The notes: generated by a model from the sequence alone, not told the origin. 64,000 nucleotides of DNA from Streptomyces agglomeratus (GCF_001746415.1 NZ_MEHJ01000001.1:5462501-5526500), one strand, 5' to 3'; shown: positions 27,785 through 40,126, numbered from the stretch's first letter. A program made the numbers and translations.

Positions 27785-28366
27785 ATGATCAGTTTCACCA
27801 TCATGGCGATCGCCTTCGGCACCGTCTTCCTGGCCGAACTTCCCGACAAGACCGCCCTGGCCGGCCTCATGCTCGGCACCCGCTACCGCGCCTCCTACGT
27901 CTTCGCGGGCGTCGCGGCCGCCTTCGCCGTGCACGTGGCCCTCGCCATCGCGGCGGGCAGCGTACTGACGCTGCTGCCGCACCGGCTCGTGCAGGCGGTC
28001 GTGGGTGTCCTCTTCCTCGCGGGCGCGCTGGTGCTGCTCTTCAAGAAGGACGAGGGCGAGGAGGAGATCAAGGCGCCCGCCGACCAGTCCTTCTGGAAGG
28101 TCTCGGGCGCGGGCTTCATGCTCATCCTCGTGGCCGAGTTCGGCGACCTCACCCAGATCATGACGGCCACCCTGGCGGCCCGCTACGACAACCCGGTGTC
28201 CGTGGGCGTGGGCGCGGTACTGGCCCTGTGGGCGGTCGCGGGCATCGGCATCGTGGGCGGCCGCACGCTCATGAAGTACGTACCCCTGAGCCTCATCACG
28301 AAGGTGGCGGCGGCGCTGATGCTGGCACTAGCGGCGTTCAGCCTCTACGAGGCGATCGCCGGGTGA
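27785..28366 (+). CDS. TMEM165/GDT1 (UPF0016) family cation exporter
   Basis: A 193-residue protein with six helices and two copies of the family signature: VFLAELPDKTALAGLMLGT (residues 15-33) and LVAEFGDLTQIMTATLA (about 118-134), the ExGD[K/L]T repeats that bind metal. Bacterial members export Mn2+. The yybP-ykoY riboswitch upstream fits Mn-induced expression. Confidence 0.93.
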   Translation: MISFTIMAIAFGTVFLAELPDKTALAGLMLGTRYRASYVFAGVAAAFAVHVALAIAAGSVLTLLPHRLVQAVVGVLFLAGALVLLFKKDEGEEEIKAPADQSFWKVSGAGFMLILVAEFGDLTQIMTATLAARYDNPVSVGVGAVLALWAVAGIGIVGGRTLMKYVPLSLITKVAAALMLALAAFSLYEAIAG

Positions 28367-28380
28367 CGTCGGGCCGTACG

Positions 28381-28520
28381 GGCCCGTACGGGCGGCTCGG
28401 GCGGTACGGGGCCTGTACGGCCGGCTCGGGCGGGTGACGGCCCGTACGGCCGGGCTGGGCGGTAAGGGCCCGTACGGCCGGCCCAGGCGGTAACGGCCCG
28501 TACGGCGGCTCAGGCGGTGA
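28381..28520. repeat. Five 28-30-bp GTAC-centred tandem repeats
   Basis: Units beginning GGCCCGTACGG start at 28381, 28409, 28439, 28467 and 28495. Each has a self-complementary CCGTACGG core. They fill the gap between the GDT1 stop and the end of the HAD gene and could form a bidirectional terminator or REP-like element. Confidence 0.85.
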
Positions 28521-29175
28521 TGTGCAGCCGCATCGTGCCGTCGGGCAGCGCCTCGATCCGTACCTGCGTGAGGTCGTCCACATGCGCCGTGGGGCGGTGG
28601 ACGGCCGCGCGCGGCCCCACACCCACCACGCGCATCCCGGCCGCCACGCCCGCCGCGATGCCCGCTTCCGAGTCCTCGAAGACGACGCAGTCGGCCGGGG
28701 AGTGCCCGAGCTCGACGGCGCCCTTCAGGAAGCCCTCGGGGTCCGGCTTGCTCGCGCCCACCAGCTCGGCGGTGACGCGCGTGACCGGCATCGCCAGCCC
28801 TGCCGCGCCCATGCGGGCCTGGGCCAGCGCCTCGTCGGCCGAGGTGACCAGGGCGTGCGGGAGGCCCGCCAGCGCGGCCATGAAGGCGGGGGCGCCGGGG
28901 ACCGGCACGACGCCGTCGACGTCGGCGGTCTCCTGTGCAAGGAGCTCGCGGTTCTCGGCGTGATTCCGCTCGACGGGGCGGTCCGGGAGGAGTACGGCCA
29001 TGGTCGCGTACCCCTGGCGGCCGTGGACGACCTTGAGGGCCGCTTCCGGGTCCAGGCCGTGTGCCTCGGCCCAGCGGCGCCAGACGCGCTCCACCACGGC
29101 GTCGGAGTTCACCAGCGTCCCGTCCATGTCCAGCAGGAGCGCGCGGGCGTTCAGAACGGTGGTGGTGGCCGGCAT
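28510..29175 (-). CDS. HAD-family phosphatase (beta-phosphoglucomutase-like)
   Basis: A 221-residue enzyme with LLLDMDGTLVNSDAVV (nucleophile D and D+2), a helical cap, ALVTSADEALA (motif II), ASKPDPEGFL (motif III Lys) and CVVFEDSEAGIAAGVAAGM (motif IV). This is the sugar-phosphatase/PGMB subgroup. ATG 29175 has GGAG seven bases upstream; the long in-frame extension to 29295 has no family match. Substrate is a small phosphorylated sugar or similar. Confidence 0.88.
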   Translation of the reverse strand: MPATTTVLNARALLLDMDGTLVNSDAVVERVWRRWAEAHGLDPEAALKVVHGRQGYATMAVLLPDRPVERNHAENRELLAQETADVDGVVPVPGAPAFMAALAGLPHALVTSADEALAQARMGAAGLAMPVTRVTAELVGASKPDPEGFLKGAVELGHSPADCVVFEDSEAGIAAGVAAGMRVVGVGPRAAVHRPTAHVDDLTQVRIEALPDGTMRLHITA

Positions 29176-29334
29176 CGGCGTACTCCAGAGGCGGACGAAA
29201 GAGAACAAGCGGCCCCGCCCGCCGGTCAGGGAAAACGGGCGGAGGCCACTTTGTTCCATCACGATACAAAACGAAAGGGGGTAGCGCCACCCCACCCCCC
29301 CCGTCCAGGCCGCCGTGACCCTCGTGAGGCTGCC

Positions 29335-32682
<3,348 letters not shown>

Positions 32683-32716
32683 AACCCGCCGGCAGCCGAG
32701 CCCTGCCTGCCACGAG

Positions 32717-32738
32717 CCGGCGGGCTCCGGCCCGCCGG
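32717..32738. terminator. Bidirectional terminator
   Basis: CCGGCGGGC (32717-32725), loop TCCG, GCCCGCCGG (32730-32738): 9-bp perfect stem between convergent genes. Confidence 0.75.
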
Positions 32739-32764
32739 GCGGGCGGGAGCCGGGCCGCGCGGGC

Positions 32765-33246
32765 TCAGAGTGACTTGGCGAACCAGTGCTCGGCGTACGG
32801 GCCCTGGTTGAACGCCGGCACCTCGTCGTACCCGTGCCGCGCGTACAGCGCGCGTGCCTCCACCAGGTCGTTGCGGGTGTCCAGGCGGACGCGCCCGACG
32901 CCCAGATCGCGGGCCGCCGCCTCCGCCGTGGCCAGCAGCAGCCCGCCGCCGCCGGTGCCCCGGAAGGCGGGCCGTACGTACACCCGAGTCAGCTCGGCGA
33001 CGCCCGGGTCCACCACGCGCAGCCCGGCGCAGGCCGCGGCCGTCCCGCCGTACCGGCCGACGACGAACTCGCCCGTGGGGCGCGCGAGAAGCTCGACGCC
33101 GTCGTCGGCCAGCCCCTCGTCGATCTCCCGGGCCGTGGCGGGCCGGCCCCAGTAACGGCCGGCCACCTCGCCGTAGTAGTCGCGGCGCAGGGCCGTCGAC
33201 TCGGGGGTGTCGTAGCGCTCGGGGTCACAGTCCAGGTCATGGTCAT
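32765..33246 (-). CDS. GNAT-family N-acetyltransferase, apparent frameshift at the N-terminus
   Basis: The GNAT domain is clear: LRVVDPGVAELTRVYVRPAF then RGTGGGGLLLATAEAAARDL (acetyl-CoA loop R-G-x-G-x-G/A) and RLDTRNDLVEARALYARHGY. It belongs with single-domain acetyltransferases of about 160 residues. The main frame has no good start near residue 1; the neighbouring frame offers ATG 33246 (MTMTWTVTP). Adding one C to the run at 33221-33224 would join MTMTWTVTP to ERYDTPESTALRRDYYGEV. Mutation, an unusual start, or a sequence error are all possible. Confidence 0.72.
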
Positions 33247-33340
33247 TTCTGTACCGGTCCGCCCGTTCGTTTGGCCAGCGAATTACGGGCAACCCGCTGC
33301 GTGACAAGCCGTTGACAGACCGAGAACCGGGAAGGCAGCC

Positions 33341-33985
33341 ATGTCCACAGTCTGGATCATCGCCCTGATAGCGGTGGTCGTCGTCCTCCTCGTCGCCGTG
33401 TTCCTCGTCGCCGGACCGGGCAAGGGCGGTGGCGGGCGCGGACTGAAGAGGCGGTTCGGTCCCGAGTACGACAGGGTCGTCGCCCACCACGACGGCGACA
33501 CGAAAGCGGCTGAGCGCGAGCTCGAAGCACGCGTGAAGGATCACGGGTCGCTCGAACCGCGGCCGCTGACCCCGGAGATCCGTGAGCAGTACGTCGCCCG
33601 CTGGGCCGGCGTCCAGGAGCAGTTCGTCGACTCCCCGCAGCGCGCCGTCGCCGAGGCCGACCGCCTGCTGGCGCGGCTCGCGGCCGACCGTGGCTTCCCG
33701 GCCGACAACCAGTACGACGAGCAGGTCTCCGCGCTCTCCGTGCACCACGCGGACAAGGTGCAGGGCTACCGCAGGGTGCACCGCGCGGCGCACACCGAGA
33801 ACAGCAGTACGGAGCAGATGCGCGAGGCCATGCTGGACGCGCGTGAGCTGTTCGAGACGCTGGTCACCGCCAAGCCGGCGGACAGCGGCAAACACCGCCC
33901 GCAGCACGCCGAGGAGCGCCACGGCCGTGCGCAGGCCCCGTGGTCGCTGGGCAAGGGCCATCACCCGAAGGGGAGTGGTGCGTGA
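33341..33985 (+). CDS. Membrane-anchored hypothetical protein
   Basis: A 214-residue protein with an N-terminal membrane anchor (VWIIALIAVVVVLLVAVFLVA in outline, residues 4-24) and a soluble helical domain with GPEYDRVVAHHDGDTKAAER and RWAGVQEQFVDSPQRAVAEAD. Such proteins are common in actinobacteria and often precede a gene like the next one, with the same QFVDSPQRAVAEAD-type motif. Function unknown. It overlaps the next start by one base (TGATG). Confidence 0.78.
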   Translation: MSTVWIIALIAVVVVLLVAVFLVAGPGKGGGGRGLKRRFGPEYDRVVAHHDGDTKAAERELEARVKDHGSLEPRPLTPEIREQYVARWAGVQEQFVDSPQRAVAEADRLLARLAADRGFPADNQYDEQVSALSVHHADKVQGYRRVHRAAHTENSSTEQMREAMLDARELFETLVTAKPADSGKHRPQHAEERHGRAQAPWSLGKGHHPKGSGA

Positions 33986-34509
33986 TGACGTACGACGCCG
34001 ATCCGGACGCCAAGGCCAGGGCCCGGCAGCAGCCGCGCGAACAGCGGCCGCTCGCACAACAGCCGCTCGGGCAACCGCAGCCCCCACAACCGCAGCCCGG
34101 ACAACAGCAGCCTGGACAACAGCAGCACCACGAGCAGCAGCCGCCCCTCACGGTGCCTGAAGTGGGCATAAGGCAGCCGGCCGCATCCGAGCCGCACCCG
34201 GCCCCCGGATCACCGCCCGCTGGCACGTCCGAATCCCACGCCCCGCTGATCCCGCAGGGTGAGCGCGACAAGCTGGCCCTGCGCCTCCAGCAGGCCGTCA
34301 ACACCTTTGTGGACGGCCCCCGGCGGGCGGTCGAGGAGGCCGACGGCGTCTTCGAGGAGGCGGCTCGCCGCCTGACCGACGCCGTGGCCGAACGGCGCGG
34401 CTCCCTCCGCTCCGCCTGGGCGGCCGAGGACCGCGAGGCCGAGACGGAGGAACTGCGGATCGCGCTGCGCACGTACCGCGAGGCGACGGAGCGCCTGCTG
34501 CGGATGTAG
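33985..34509 (+). CDS. Hypothetical protein, Gln/Pro-rich with helical C-terminal domain
   Basis: A 174-residue soluble protein. The first 60 residues are a Gln/Pro-rich repeat region (QQPLGQPQPPQPQPGQQQ). The C-terminal half LALRLQQAVNTFVDGPRRAV then EEADGVFEEAARRLTDAVAE resembles the second half of the preceding protein (FVDSPQRAVAEAD). The two are coupled by a one-base overlap and probably act together, perhaps as paralogous halves. Confidence 0.75.
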   Translation: MTYDADPDAKARARQQPREQRPLAQQPLGQPQPPQPQPGQQQPGQQQHHEQQPPLTVPEVGIRQPAASEPHPAPGSPPAGTSESHAPLIPQGERDKLALRLQQAVNTFVDGPRRAVEEADGVFEEAARRLTDAVAERRGSLRSAWAAEDREAETEELRIALRTYREATERLLRM

Positions 34510-34546
34510 GCGCGACCGGCGGATGTGAGGCGCGGTCCGGAGCGGG

Positions 34547-34879
34547 TCAGCCGTTCTTCGGACCGGCCTGCTGGACCACCTCGAACGACCACACCGTGGA
34601 GCCGGAGGCGGCGGGCTTGGGACGCTCGCCGCCTTCACCCGCGCCCGGACCCTGGTGCGCGGCCTTCATCGGCCCCTCCATCCACGCCTGGAACGACGCC
34701 TCGTCGGCCCACCGCGTGTACACGAGGTACTGCTCGGTGCCCTCGACGGGCCGCAGCAGCTCGAACCACTCGAAGCCGTCGGAGTTCTCCACGGCGCCGG
34801 CCCGCGCCGAGAAACGCTTCTCCAGCACCTCACGCTGTTCGGCCGGCACGGTCAGCACATTGATCTTCACGATGCTCAT
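34547..34879 (-). CDS. Antibiotic biosynthesis monooxygenase (ABM) domain protein
   Basis: A 110-residue ferredoxin-like protein. VKINVLTVPAEQREVLEKRF, GFEWFELLRPVEGTEQYLVY and TRWADEASFQAWMEG are the ABM/HmoA-IsdG pattern. The extended C-terminal part (GPGAGEGGERPKPAASGS) is typical of Streptomyces members. May be a heme-degrading or quinone-type monooxygenase; catalytic residues cannot be decided from sequence. Confidence 0.85.
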   Translation of the reverse strand: MSIVKINVLTVPAEQREVLEKRFSARAGAVENSDGFEWFELLRPVEGTEQYLVYTRWADEASFQAWMEGPMKAAHQGPGAGEGGERPKPAASGSTVWSFEVVQQAGPKNG

Positions 34880-35164
34880 GTGCCCATCCTGCCGTACCCG
34901 GCCCGGGGTTCCCGGGCACCCTCCCCGCCCGCGCCCGCTTTCCTACCCTGCCCGCTTCCTGCCCTGCCCGCCCAGATGCCCCGCCCATGATCCATCTCGC
35001 GCCCGCCCGGCGGAACGGGGATCGTGGAAAGTGAGGCCCTCCGGACAGAACCGGGTGACAGCCAGGCGAACCGGGGGTTGCCTGCGTCTTCTGTACGGGT
35101 CAGTGCGAGGCTCTACGCACCGTGCACGCGGGGTGCGGGGACAGGTGGGGAGGGTCAGCGCGAC

Positions 35165-37249
35165 GTGGCGAATGCGGAGCGGGGCGTACGGGGTGGCGCC
35201 GCCGGGGCGATGGGCGCCGGAAACAGGGTCGGAGCGGCGCGGATAGCCCTCTGGGCGGTCGTGGCCGCGCTGGGCGCGCGCCAGATCGCGATGGTGCTGC
35301 GTACGCCGCCCGGCGAGCGTTTCACCGACCTGGAGACGTGGATCGGCCCCGAGGGCGTACTGCACGTGGCTGGCTCGCTCTACGACTCCGACCGCTTCAT
35401 CGGTACACCGTTCGCCGGGCTCGTCCTGAAGCCGCTGGCTCGCTCGGCCGAGCAGAGTCTCGGCGTCGCCTGGACCTTCGGGACGCTGCTGCTCGTCGCC
35501 GTACTGGGCATGGTCGCCGCCCGCGCGCTGCCGGGTCCCGTCTCCCGGCGCACCGCCCTGCTCGCCGTGCCCGTCGCCATCAGCCTGCTGATGCTGTCGC
35601 TGCCCGTCCGCAACACCCTCCACCTCGGCCAGACCAGCGTCATCCCCGTCCTCTTTGTCCTCCTCGGCTGCTTCCGGGCGCGGGGGGAACGCAGTTCGGG
35701 CGTCCTCATCGGGATCGCCGCCGCCCTCCAGCCCACCGTGCTGCTGTTCGCGCCCCTGTTGTGGCTGACGGGCCGCAGACGCGCCGCGCTCACCACCGGC
35801 GCCACGTTCGCCGCCTGCTCGGCGCTGGCGTGGGCCGCGCTGCCGCAGGACTCGTGGACGTACTGGGTGCACCACGTGGCCGGTGCCGGGCTCGGGGCGC
35901 GCCCCGACAGCCTCGCGAACCAGTCGCTGCACGGCGCGTTGCTCCGGTTCGGCCTCGAAGGGCCGCTGGAGATCGCGCTCTTCCTGCTGCTGGGCGCGGC
36001 TGTAGTCGTCCTCGGACTGCGGCGGGCCGTCCGTTACGCCCGCGACGGTCAGCTGCTGCTGGCCGTCGCCGTGACCGGCTGCGTCGCCGTCGCCGTGTCG
36101 CCGACGGCCTGGCAGCACCAGCTTCTGTGGGTGCTGCTCGCGGTGGTCGGCCGGGTCGGCAAGCGGGCCTCGGACCGCCTCGTGTGGCCCGCGGCCGTGG
36201 TCCTGGTGATGACGCTGCCGGGCACGATGCTGCTGCCGAACGTGGGGCCGCTCGTGCTCGTGCGCGACAACGTCCTGCTGCTGGCGGCCCTCGCGGCGGC
36301 CTGCGCGGTGCCCTTCCTGTCCCGCACCTCGCCGTACTGGCTCCAGCCCGTTCCCACCGACTACGCGAGACCCGTCGCGGGCCGCTGGAGACGGGTGCCG
36401 CTGCTGCCGTTCTGGCGCCGGGTCCTCACCCGTCCGAACCTGCTCCTCGAACTGCTGCTGATCCGTGCCGGTTACTCCGCGTACTCGCAGGTGCGCACCG
36501 CCGCGACGGGCGGACGCGCCGCCGCCGAGGAGAACGCCCGGCAGGTGGTCTCGGTGGAGCGGTTCCTGCACATCGACGTCGAGCACTGGATCAACCACGC
36601 GGTCGTCCGGTCGGACGGCCTGGAAGCCTTCTTCGACTTCTACTACTCCTCCTTCCACTTCGTCGTCCCGCTGGCGATCCTCGGCGTGCTGTACGCCCGG
36701 CGCCCCGCCGACTACCGCTGGGCCCGCAGCTCGCTCGGCTTCGCGACCGTCCTCGCCCTGGCCGGCTTCTGGCTGTACCCGCTGGCGCCGCCGCGCCTGA
36801 TGCCCGGCCTCGGCTACATCGACACGATCCACGGACCGCAGGACCTCGGGAGCCCCGAGTACGGCGCGCTGACCGCCCTGACCAACCAGTACGCGGCCAT
36901 GCCCTCACTCCACTTCGGCTGGTCGCTCTGGTGCGGCCTGGTGGTCGTCCTGCTCGCTCCGAAGCTGTGGATGAAGCTGCTCGGGCTGCTGCACCCGTTC
37001 TTCACGGTGTGCGCGATCGTCGCCACCGCCAACCACTGGGTCCTCGACGCGGCCGGCGGCGCGGTGGTGGTCGTGGCGGGCTTCGGCCTGACGTACGTCC
37101 TGGCGGGGCCGCGCAGGCTCCTTCAGCCCCCGTCGGCGGAGCGCGAACCGTCGGCGTCCAGTGCCGCCGGGCGCGGCGGTGCGGACCTCCCGGCGGGCAG
37201 CGCCGGTTCCGGGTCCGGTACGCCGTCCGGGTCCGGTACGCCGAAGTAG
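35165..37249 (+). CDS. Fusion of GT87 mannosyltransferase and PAP2 phosphatase
   Basis: A 694-residue polytopic protein. Residues 20-390 resemble the GT87 (DUF2029) polyprenol-phosphate mannosyltransferases (ERFTDLETWIGPEGVLHVAG, LHLGQTSVIPVLFVLLG, SLANQSLHGALLRFG). Residues about 440-660 are a PAP2/Ipt1-like domain: SSFHFVVPLAILGVLY, ALTNQYAAMPSLHFGWSLWC and ATANHWVLDAAGG carry the PSLH and H...D residues. GTG 35165 has GGGGAGGG ten bases upstream. Acts at the membrane, likely on lipid-linked sugars; a combined transferase-phosphatase would recycle lipid carrier. Confidence 0.86.
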   Translation: MANAERGVRGGAAGAMGAGNRVGAARIALWAVVAALGARQIAMVLRTPPGERFTDLETWIGPEGVLHVAGSLYDSDRFIGTPFAGLVLKPLARSAEQSLGVAWTFGTLLLVAVLGMVAARALPGPVSRRTALLAVPVAISLLMLSLPVRNTLHLGQTSVIPVLFVLLGCFRARGERSSGVLIGIAAALQPTVLLFAPLLWLTGRRRAALTTGATFAACSALAWAALPQDSWTYWVHHVAGAGLGARPDSLANQSLHGALLRFGLEGPLEIALFLLLGAAVVVLGLRRAVRYARDGQLLLAVAVTGCVAVAVSPTAWQHQLLWVLLAVVGRVGKRASDRLVWPAAVVLVMTLPGTMLLPNVGPLVLVRDNVLLLAALAAACAVPFLSRTSPYWLQPVPTDYARPVAGRWRRVPLLPFWRRVLTRPNLLLELLLIRAGYSAYSQVRTAATGGRAAAEENARQVVSVERFLHIDVEHWINHAVVRSDGLEAFFDFYYSSFHFVVPLAILGVLYARRPADYRWARSSLGFATVLALAGFWLYPLAPPRLMPGLGYIDTIHGPQDLGSPEYGALTALTNQYAAMPSLHFGWSLWCGLVVVLLAPKLWMKLLGLLHPFFTVCAIVATANHWVLDAAGGAVVVVAGFGLTYVLAGPRRLLQPPSAEREPSASSAAGRGGADLPAGSAGSGSGTPSGSGTPK

Positions 37250-37549
37250 GCGCCCGTTCGGTACGACGTCCGACCGCTGTTGCCGTTCCCTCGATGTCAT
37301 CTTCCCGCTGATTCCGGCCGGTTGATCTGCCGGACCCGGCCATCGCAGTCGGCACTGTGGATCGACACGGTAAATCGGGAGGTTCTGCGCGCCTGCCGGA
37401 GGCAAGGGACGACCCCACCCTGGCGCGTGACGTTCGGTGGTTACCATGGCCAATGCTCAGCGGAACCTCAACGTCAACTCCGCACCGTCCGCCACTCGGT
37501 GGCGGCTCCGCTGCCGTCATTCCCCCCACACCGTCTGAGGGACCGTGCT
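37250..37549 (+). other. 300-bp region upstream of the conservon
   Basis: No gene is seen. A GAGGGA ribosome site lies seven bases before the kinase ATG. Palindrome-like CATGG and CCAATG segments near 37444-37456 are too short to call. It probably holds the conservon promoter. Confidence 0.35.
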
Positions 37550-39226
37550 ATGACAATGCCCGCCGCAGCCCGCCCGCGCCGTGCACCGGGGCGGCGCCCG
37601 CCCTGGATCCTGCCGGCGGCCGGCCTGGCCGTCGTCGCGGCGGCCGGCGGCACCGTGGCGGCGCTGGCCCCGGACACCGCCCGCTCCTGGGTGCTCTGGA
37701 CGGTCGTCGTCGCCGGCCTGTGCGTCGCAGCGCTCGTCGTCACCGCCGCCGCACTGGCCCACCGCCTCGGCGCGGCACGGCAGTCCGCCCGCGACGAGCA
37801 GGCCGCCCTGCGTGAGCGCATGGCCCGGAGCACCGGCGACACCGCGCACCTGGTGAACATCACGCTGCCGCAGATGGTCCAGCGCCTGCGCGACGGCTCG
37901 GACGCGGACGACGCCCTGGCGTCCGCCCAGCGTCCCGCCGACCCGCAGCTGGAGAGCCTGCTGCGCGTCTTCACCACCGAACTGGGGGAGGCGGCCCGTC
38001 GGCGGGAAGCCGCGGAAGCGGCCCGGGAGGACGCCGTACGCCAACTCGCCCGGGGCGTCGAAGACCTGGAGCGCCTGACGTCCACCGCGCTGCCCGCCGC
38101 CGTGGCGGCGCTGCGCCGGGGCGCCTCCGCCGACACCGTCCTCGCCGGGCTCGACATGCCCGGTGAGGGGTGGCTGCGCGTACTGCTGGAGCAGATGGTG
38201 CGGGAACTGGGCGTCAGCGAACGGCGTGCGGCCGCCGCGCAGGCAGCCAGCGCCAAGGCACTGGGCCGGGTGCAGGCCAGGGCCGTCAGCATGCTGGCCG
38301 ACCTGCGCGAGATGCAGGACCGGCACGGCGCCGACGTGTTCAGCGACCTGCTCAGGCTGGACCACAGCACCTCGCAGCTCGGACTGCTCACCGACCGGCT
38401 GGCCCTGCTCATGGGCGGCCGGGCGAGCCGTGCCTGGAACAAGCCGATCGTCATGGAGAGCATCCTGCGCGGCGCGGTCGGCCGTATCGCCGACTTCCGG
38501 CGGGTACGGCTGCACTCCGCCAGCACCGTCGCGATCGCGGGGTTCGCGGCCGAGGGCGTCATGCACCTGCTGGCCGAACTCATGGACAACGCGGCCAACT
38601 TCTCGCCGCCCATCGACGAGGTCCACGTGTACGTGGAGGAGCGCAGCGCGGGCATCGTGGTCACCATCGAGGACAGCGGCCTGCGGATGGCAGACGCGGC
38701 GATGCGCCGCGCCGTGGAGTCCGTCTCCGGCAGGTCCACCGACCTGGCGACCCTCCAGGGCACCCGGCTCGGCCTGGCGGTGGTGGGAATCCTGGCGGCC
38801 AAGTACGGCATCTCCGTCAACTTCCGGCCCTCCTCCCGCGGCGGCACCGGCGTAGTGGTCCTGCTCCCGCCGCAGTTGCTCGCGCAGCAGCGCGGCCCGG
38901 TGCCGGCGCAGGTACGTACGACCGCGGTGCCCGCCCAGGCACGGACGGCCGTCGAGGCACCGGCCACCACCGCCACCGCGCTCCCGCCCCTGCCGGCCCG
39001 CGCCGCGAGTGCCCCCGAGGCCGCCGGCGGGACCGCGCGGGCCGCCACCGCGGGCGGTCTGCCCGTACGGCCGCCGGGACGCACGATGGCCGAGGCGGAC
39101 CGGGGACGCCCGGGACCGGGCGACGAGCCTTCCGCCCCGCCCGCCCCGCCCGCGCGCAACCCCGGCGCCGGCTTCGGCGCCTTCCACCAGTCCCAGCGCC
39201 GCAAGGACCCACGTCCGCCCGCCTGA
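37550..39226 (+). CDS. cvnA: Conservon sensor-like histidine kinase
   Basis: A 558-residue membrane protein. Two N-terminal helices (residues 17-65), a long coiled-coil region with two HAMP-like helices, and a HATPase domain: LLAELMDNAANFSPPIDEVH (N box), TIEDSGLRMADAAM and GTRLGLAVVGILAAKYGISV (G box). The last 130 residues are disordered and Pro/Ala-rich. No response regulator follows; instead the roadblock-DUF742-GTPase-P450 order identifies a conservon. In S. coelicolor CvnA proteins are thought to work with CvnB-D in a membrane-associated switch that affects development and antibiotic production. Confidence 0.9.
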   Translation: MTMPAAARPRRAPGRRPPWILPAAGLAVVAAAGGTVAALAPDTARSWVLWTVVVAGLCVAALVVTAAALAHRLGAARQSARDEQAALRERMARSTGDTAHLVNITLPQMVQRLRDGSDADDALASAQRPADPQLESLLRVFTTELGEAARRREAAEAAREDAVRQLARGVEDLERLTSTALPAAVAALRRGASADTVLAGLDMPGEGWLRVLLEQMVRELGVSERRAAAAQAASAKALGRVQARAVSMLADLREMQDRHGADVFSDLLRLDHSTSQLGLLTDRLALLMGGRASRAWNKPIVMESILRGAVGRIADFRRVRLHSASTVAIAGFAAEGVMHLLAELMDNAANFSPPIDEVHVYVEERSAGIVVTIEDSGLRMADAAMRRAVESVSGRSTDLATLQGTRLGLAVVGILAAKYGISVNFRPSSRGGTGVVVLLPPQLLAQQRGPVPAQVRTTAVPAQARTAVEAPATTATALPPLPARAASAPEAAGGTARAATAGGLPVRPPGRTMAEADRGRPGPGDEPSAPPAPPARNPGAGFGAFHQSQRRKDPRPPA

Positions 39227-39338
39227 GCACCACCGTGCCCCACTCCGCGCGCTGCCGCCCCCACGGGCGGCAGACCCCCCGACCTGACCACCGAGATTGG
39301 AGGCACGGGCCGACCGGAGCACCGCCCCCGGCAGGCCC

Positions 39339-39767
39339 ATGACCACCGTGCAGACCACCGACACCAGCCTGACCTGGCTCCTGGACAACCTCGTGGAGCG
39401 CACCCCCGGCACCCGGCACGCCCTGGTGCTCTCCCGCGACGGCCTCAAGCTGTGCCGCAGCAGCCACCTCACCCTCGACCAGGCCGACCAGCTCGCGGCC
39501 ATCTCCTCCGGTATGCAGTCCCTCGCCCACGGCGCCTCGGTCGAGTTCGGTGACGGCACCGGGGGCGTCAACCACCTGATGGCCGAATTCCACGGCGGGC
39601 TGCTCCTCATCGTCGAGGCCGGCGAGGGCGCCCACCTCGCCGTCGTGGCCGCCGACACCGCCGACCCCGGTGTGGTGGGCCACAACATGAGCGAACTGGT
39701 CGAGCAGATCGGCGAGCACCTGCGCGCCGAACCCCGCAACCGTCCGCAGGACAGTCCGACGTCATGA
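39339..39767 (+). CDS. cvnB: Roadblock/LC7 protein of the conservon
   Basis: A 142-residue protein with the roadblock fold: LTWLLDNLVERTPGTRHALV, LSRDGLKLCRSSHLTLDQAD and GGLLLIVEAGEGAHLAVVAA. CvnB-type proteins associate with small GTPases such as CvnD. ATG 39339; the end overlaps the DUF742 gene by 4 bases (ATGA). Confidence 0.93.
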   Translation: MTTVQTTDTSLTWLLDNLVERTPGTRHALVLSRDGLKLCRSSHLTLDQADQLAAISSGMQSLAHGASVEFGDGTGGVNHLMAEFHGGLLLIVEAGEGAHLAVVAADTADPGVVGHNMSELVEQIGEHLRAEPRNRPQDSPTS

Positions 39768-40126
39768 CCCGCCGTCCCGTCGACACCGGGTCTCCGGACC
39801 GCCTCTACACGGTGACCGGCGGCCGCAGCCACACCGCGGACACCACGGTGTTCGATCTGGTCACCCTGGTGGTCAGCGAGTGCGAGCCGACGCCGGGCAT
39901 GCAGTCGGAGCACGTCCGCATCCTCACGCTGTGCCGCCATCCCGCCGCGGTAGTGGAGATCGCGGCCGAACTGCGGCTGCCCATCACCGTCGTACGGATC
40001 CTCCTGGAGGACCTGCTGGCCGCCGGGCGGATCACCGCCCGGCGGCCGAGGGCCGCCGCGGCCGCCGCCGACCTGCCCGAATCCGCCCTGCTGAAGGAGG
40101 TGCTGCATGGACTCCGCAATCTCTGA
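39764..40126 (+). CDS. cvnC: DUF742 protein of the conservon
   Basis: A 120-residue protein with RLYTVTGGRSHTADTTVFDL and ILTLCRHPAAVVEIAAELRL, the DUF742 pattern with a winged-helix-like end (VVRILLEDLLAAGRITARRP). Its end overlaps the GTPase gene by 20 bases, so the genes are translationally coupled. Confidence 0.93.
   Translation: MTRRPVDTGSPDRLYTVTGGRSHTADTTVFDLVTLVVSECEPTPGMQSEHVRILTLCRHPAAVVEIAAELRLPITVVRILLEDLLAAGRITARRPRAAAAAADLPESALLKEVLHGLRNL

Noticed and set aside
28381..28520. Possible CRISPR array
   Set aside because: Tandem repeats with no unique spacers and no cas genes.
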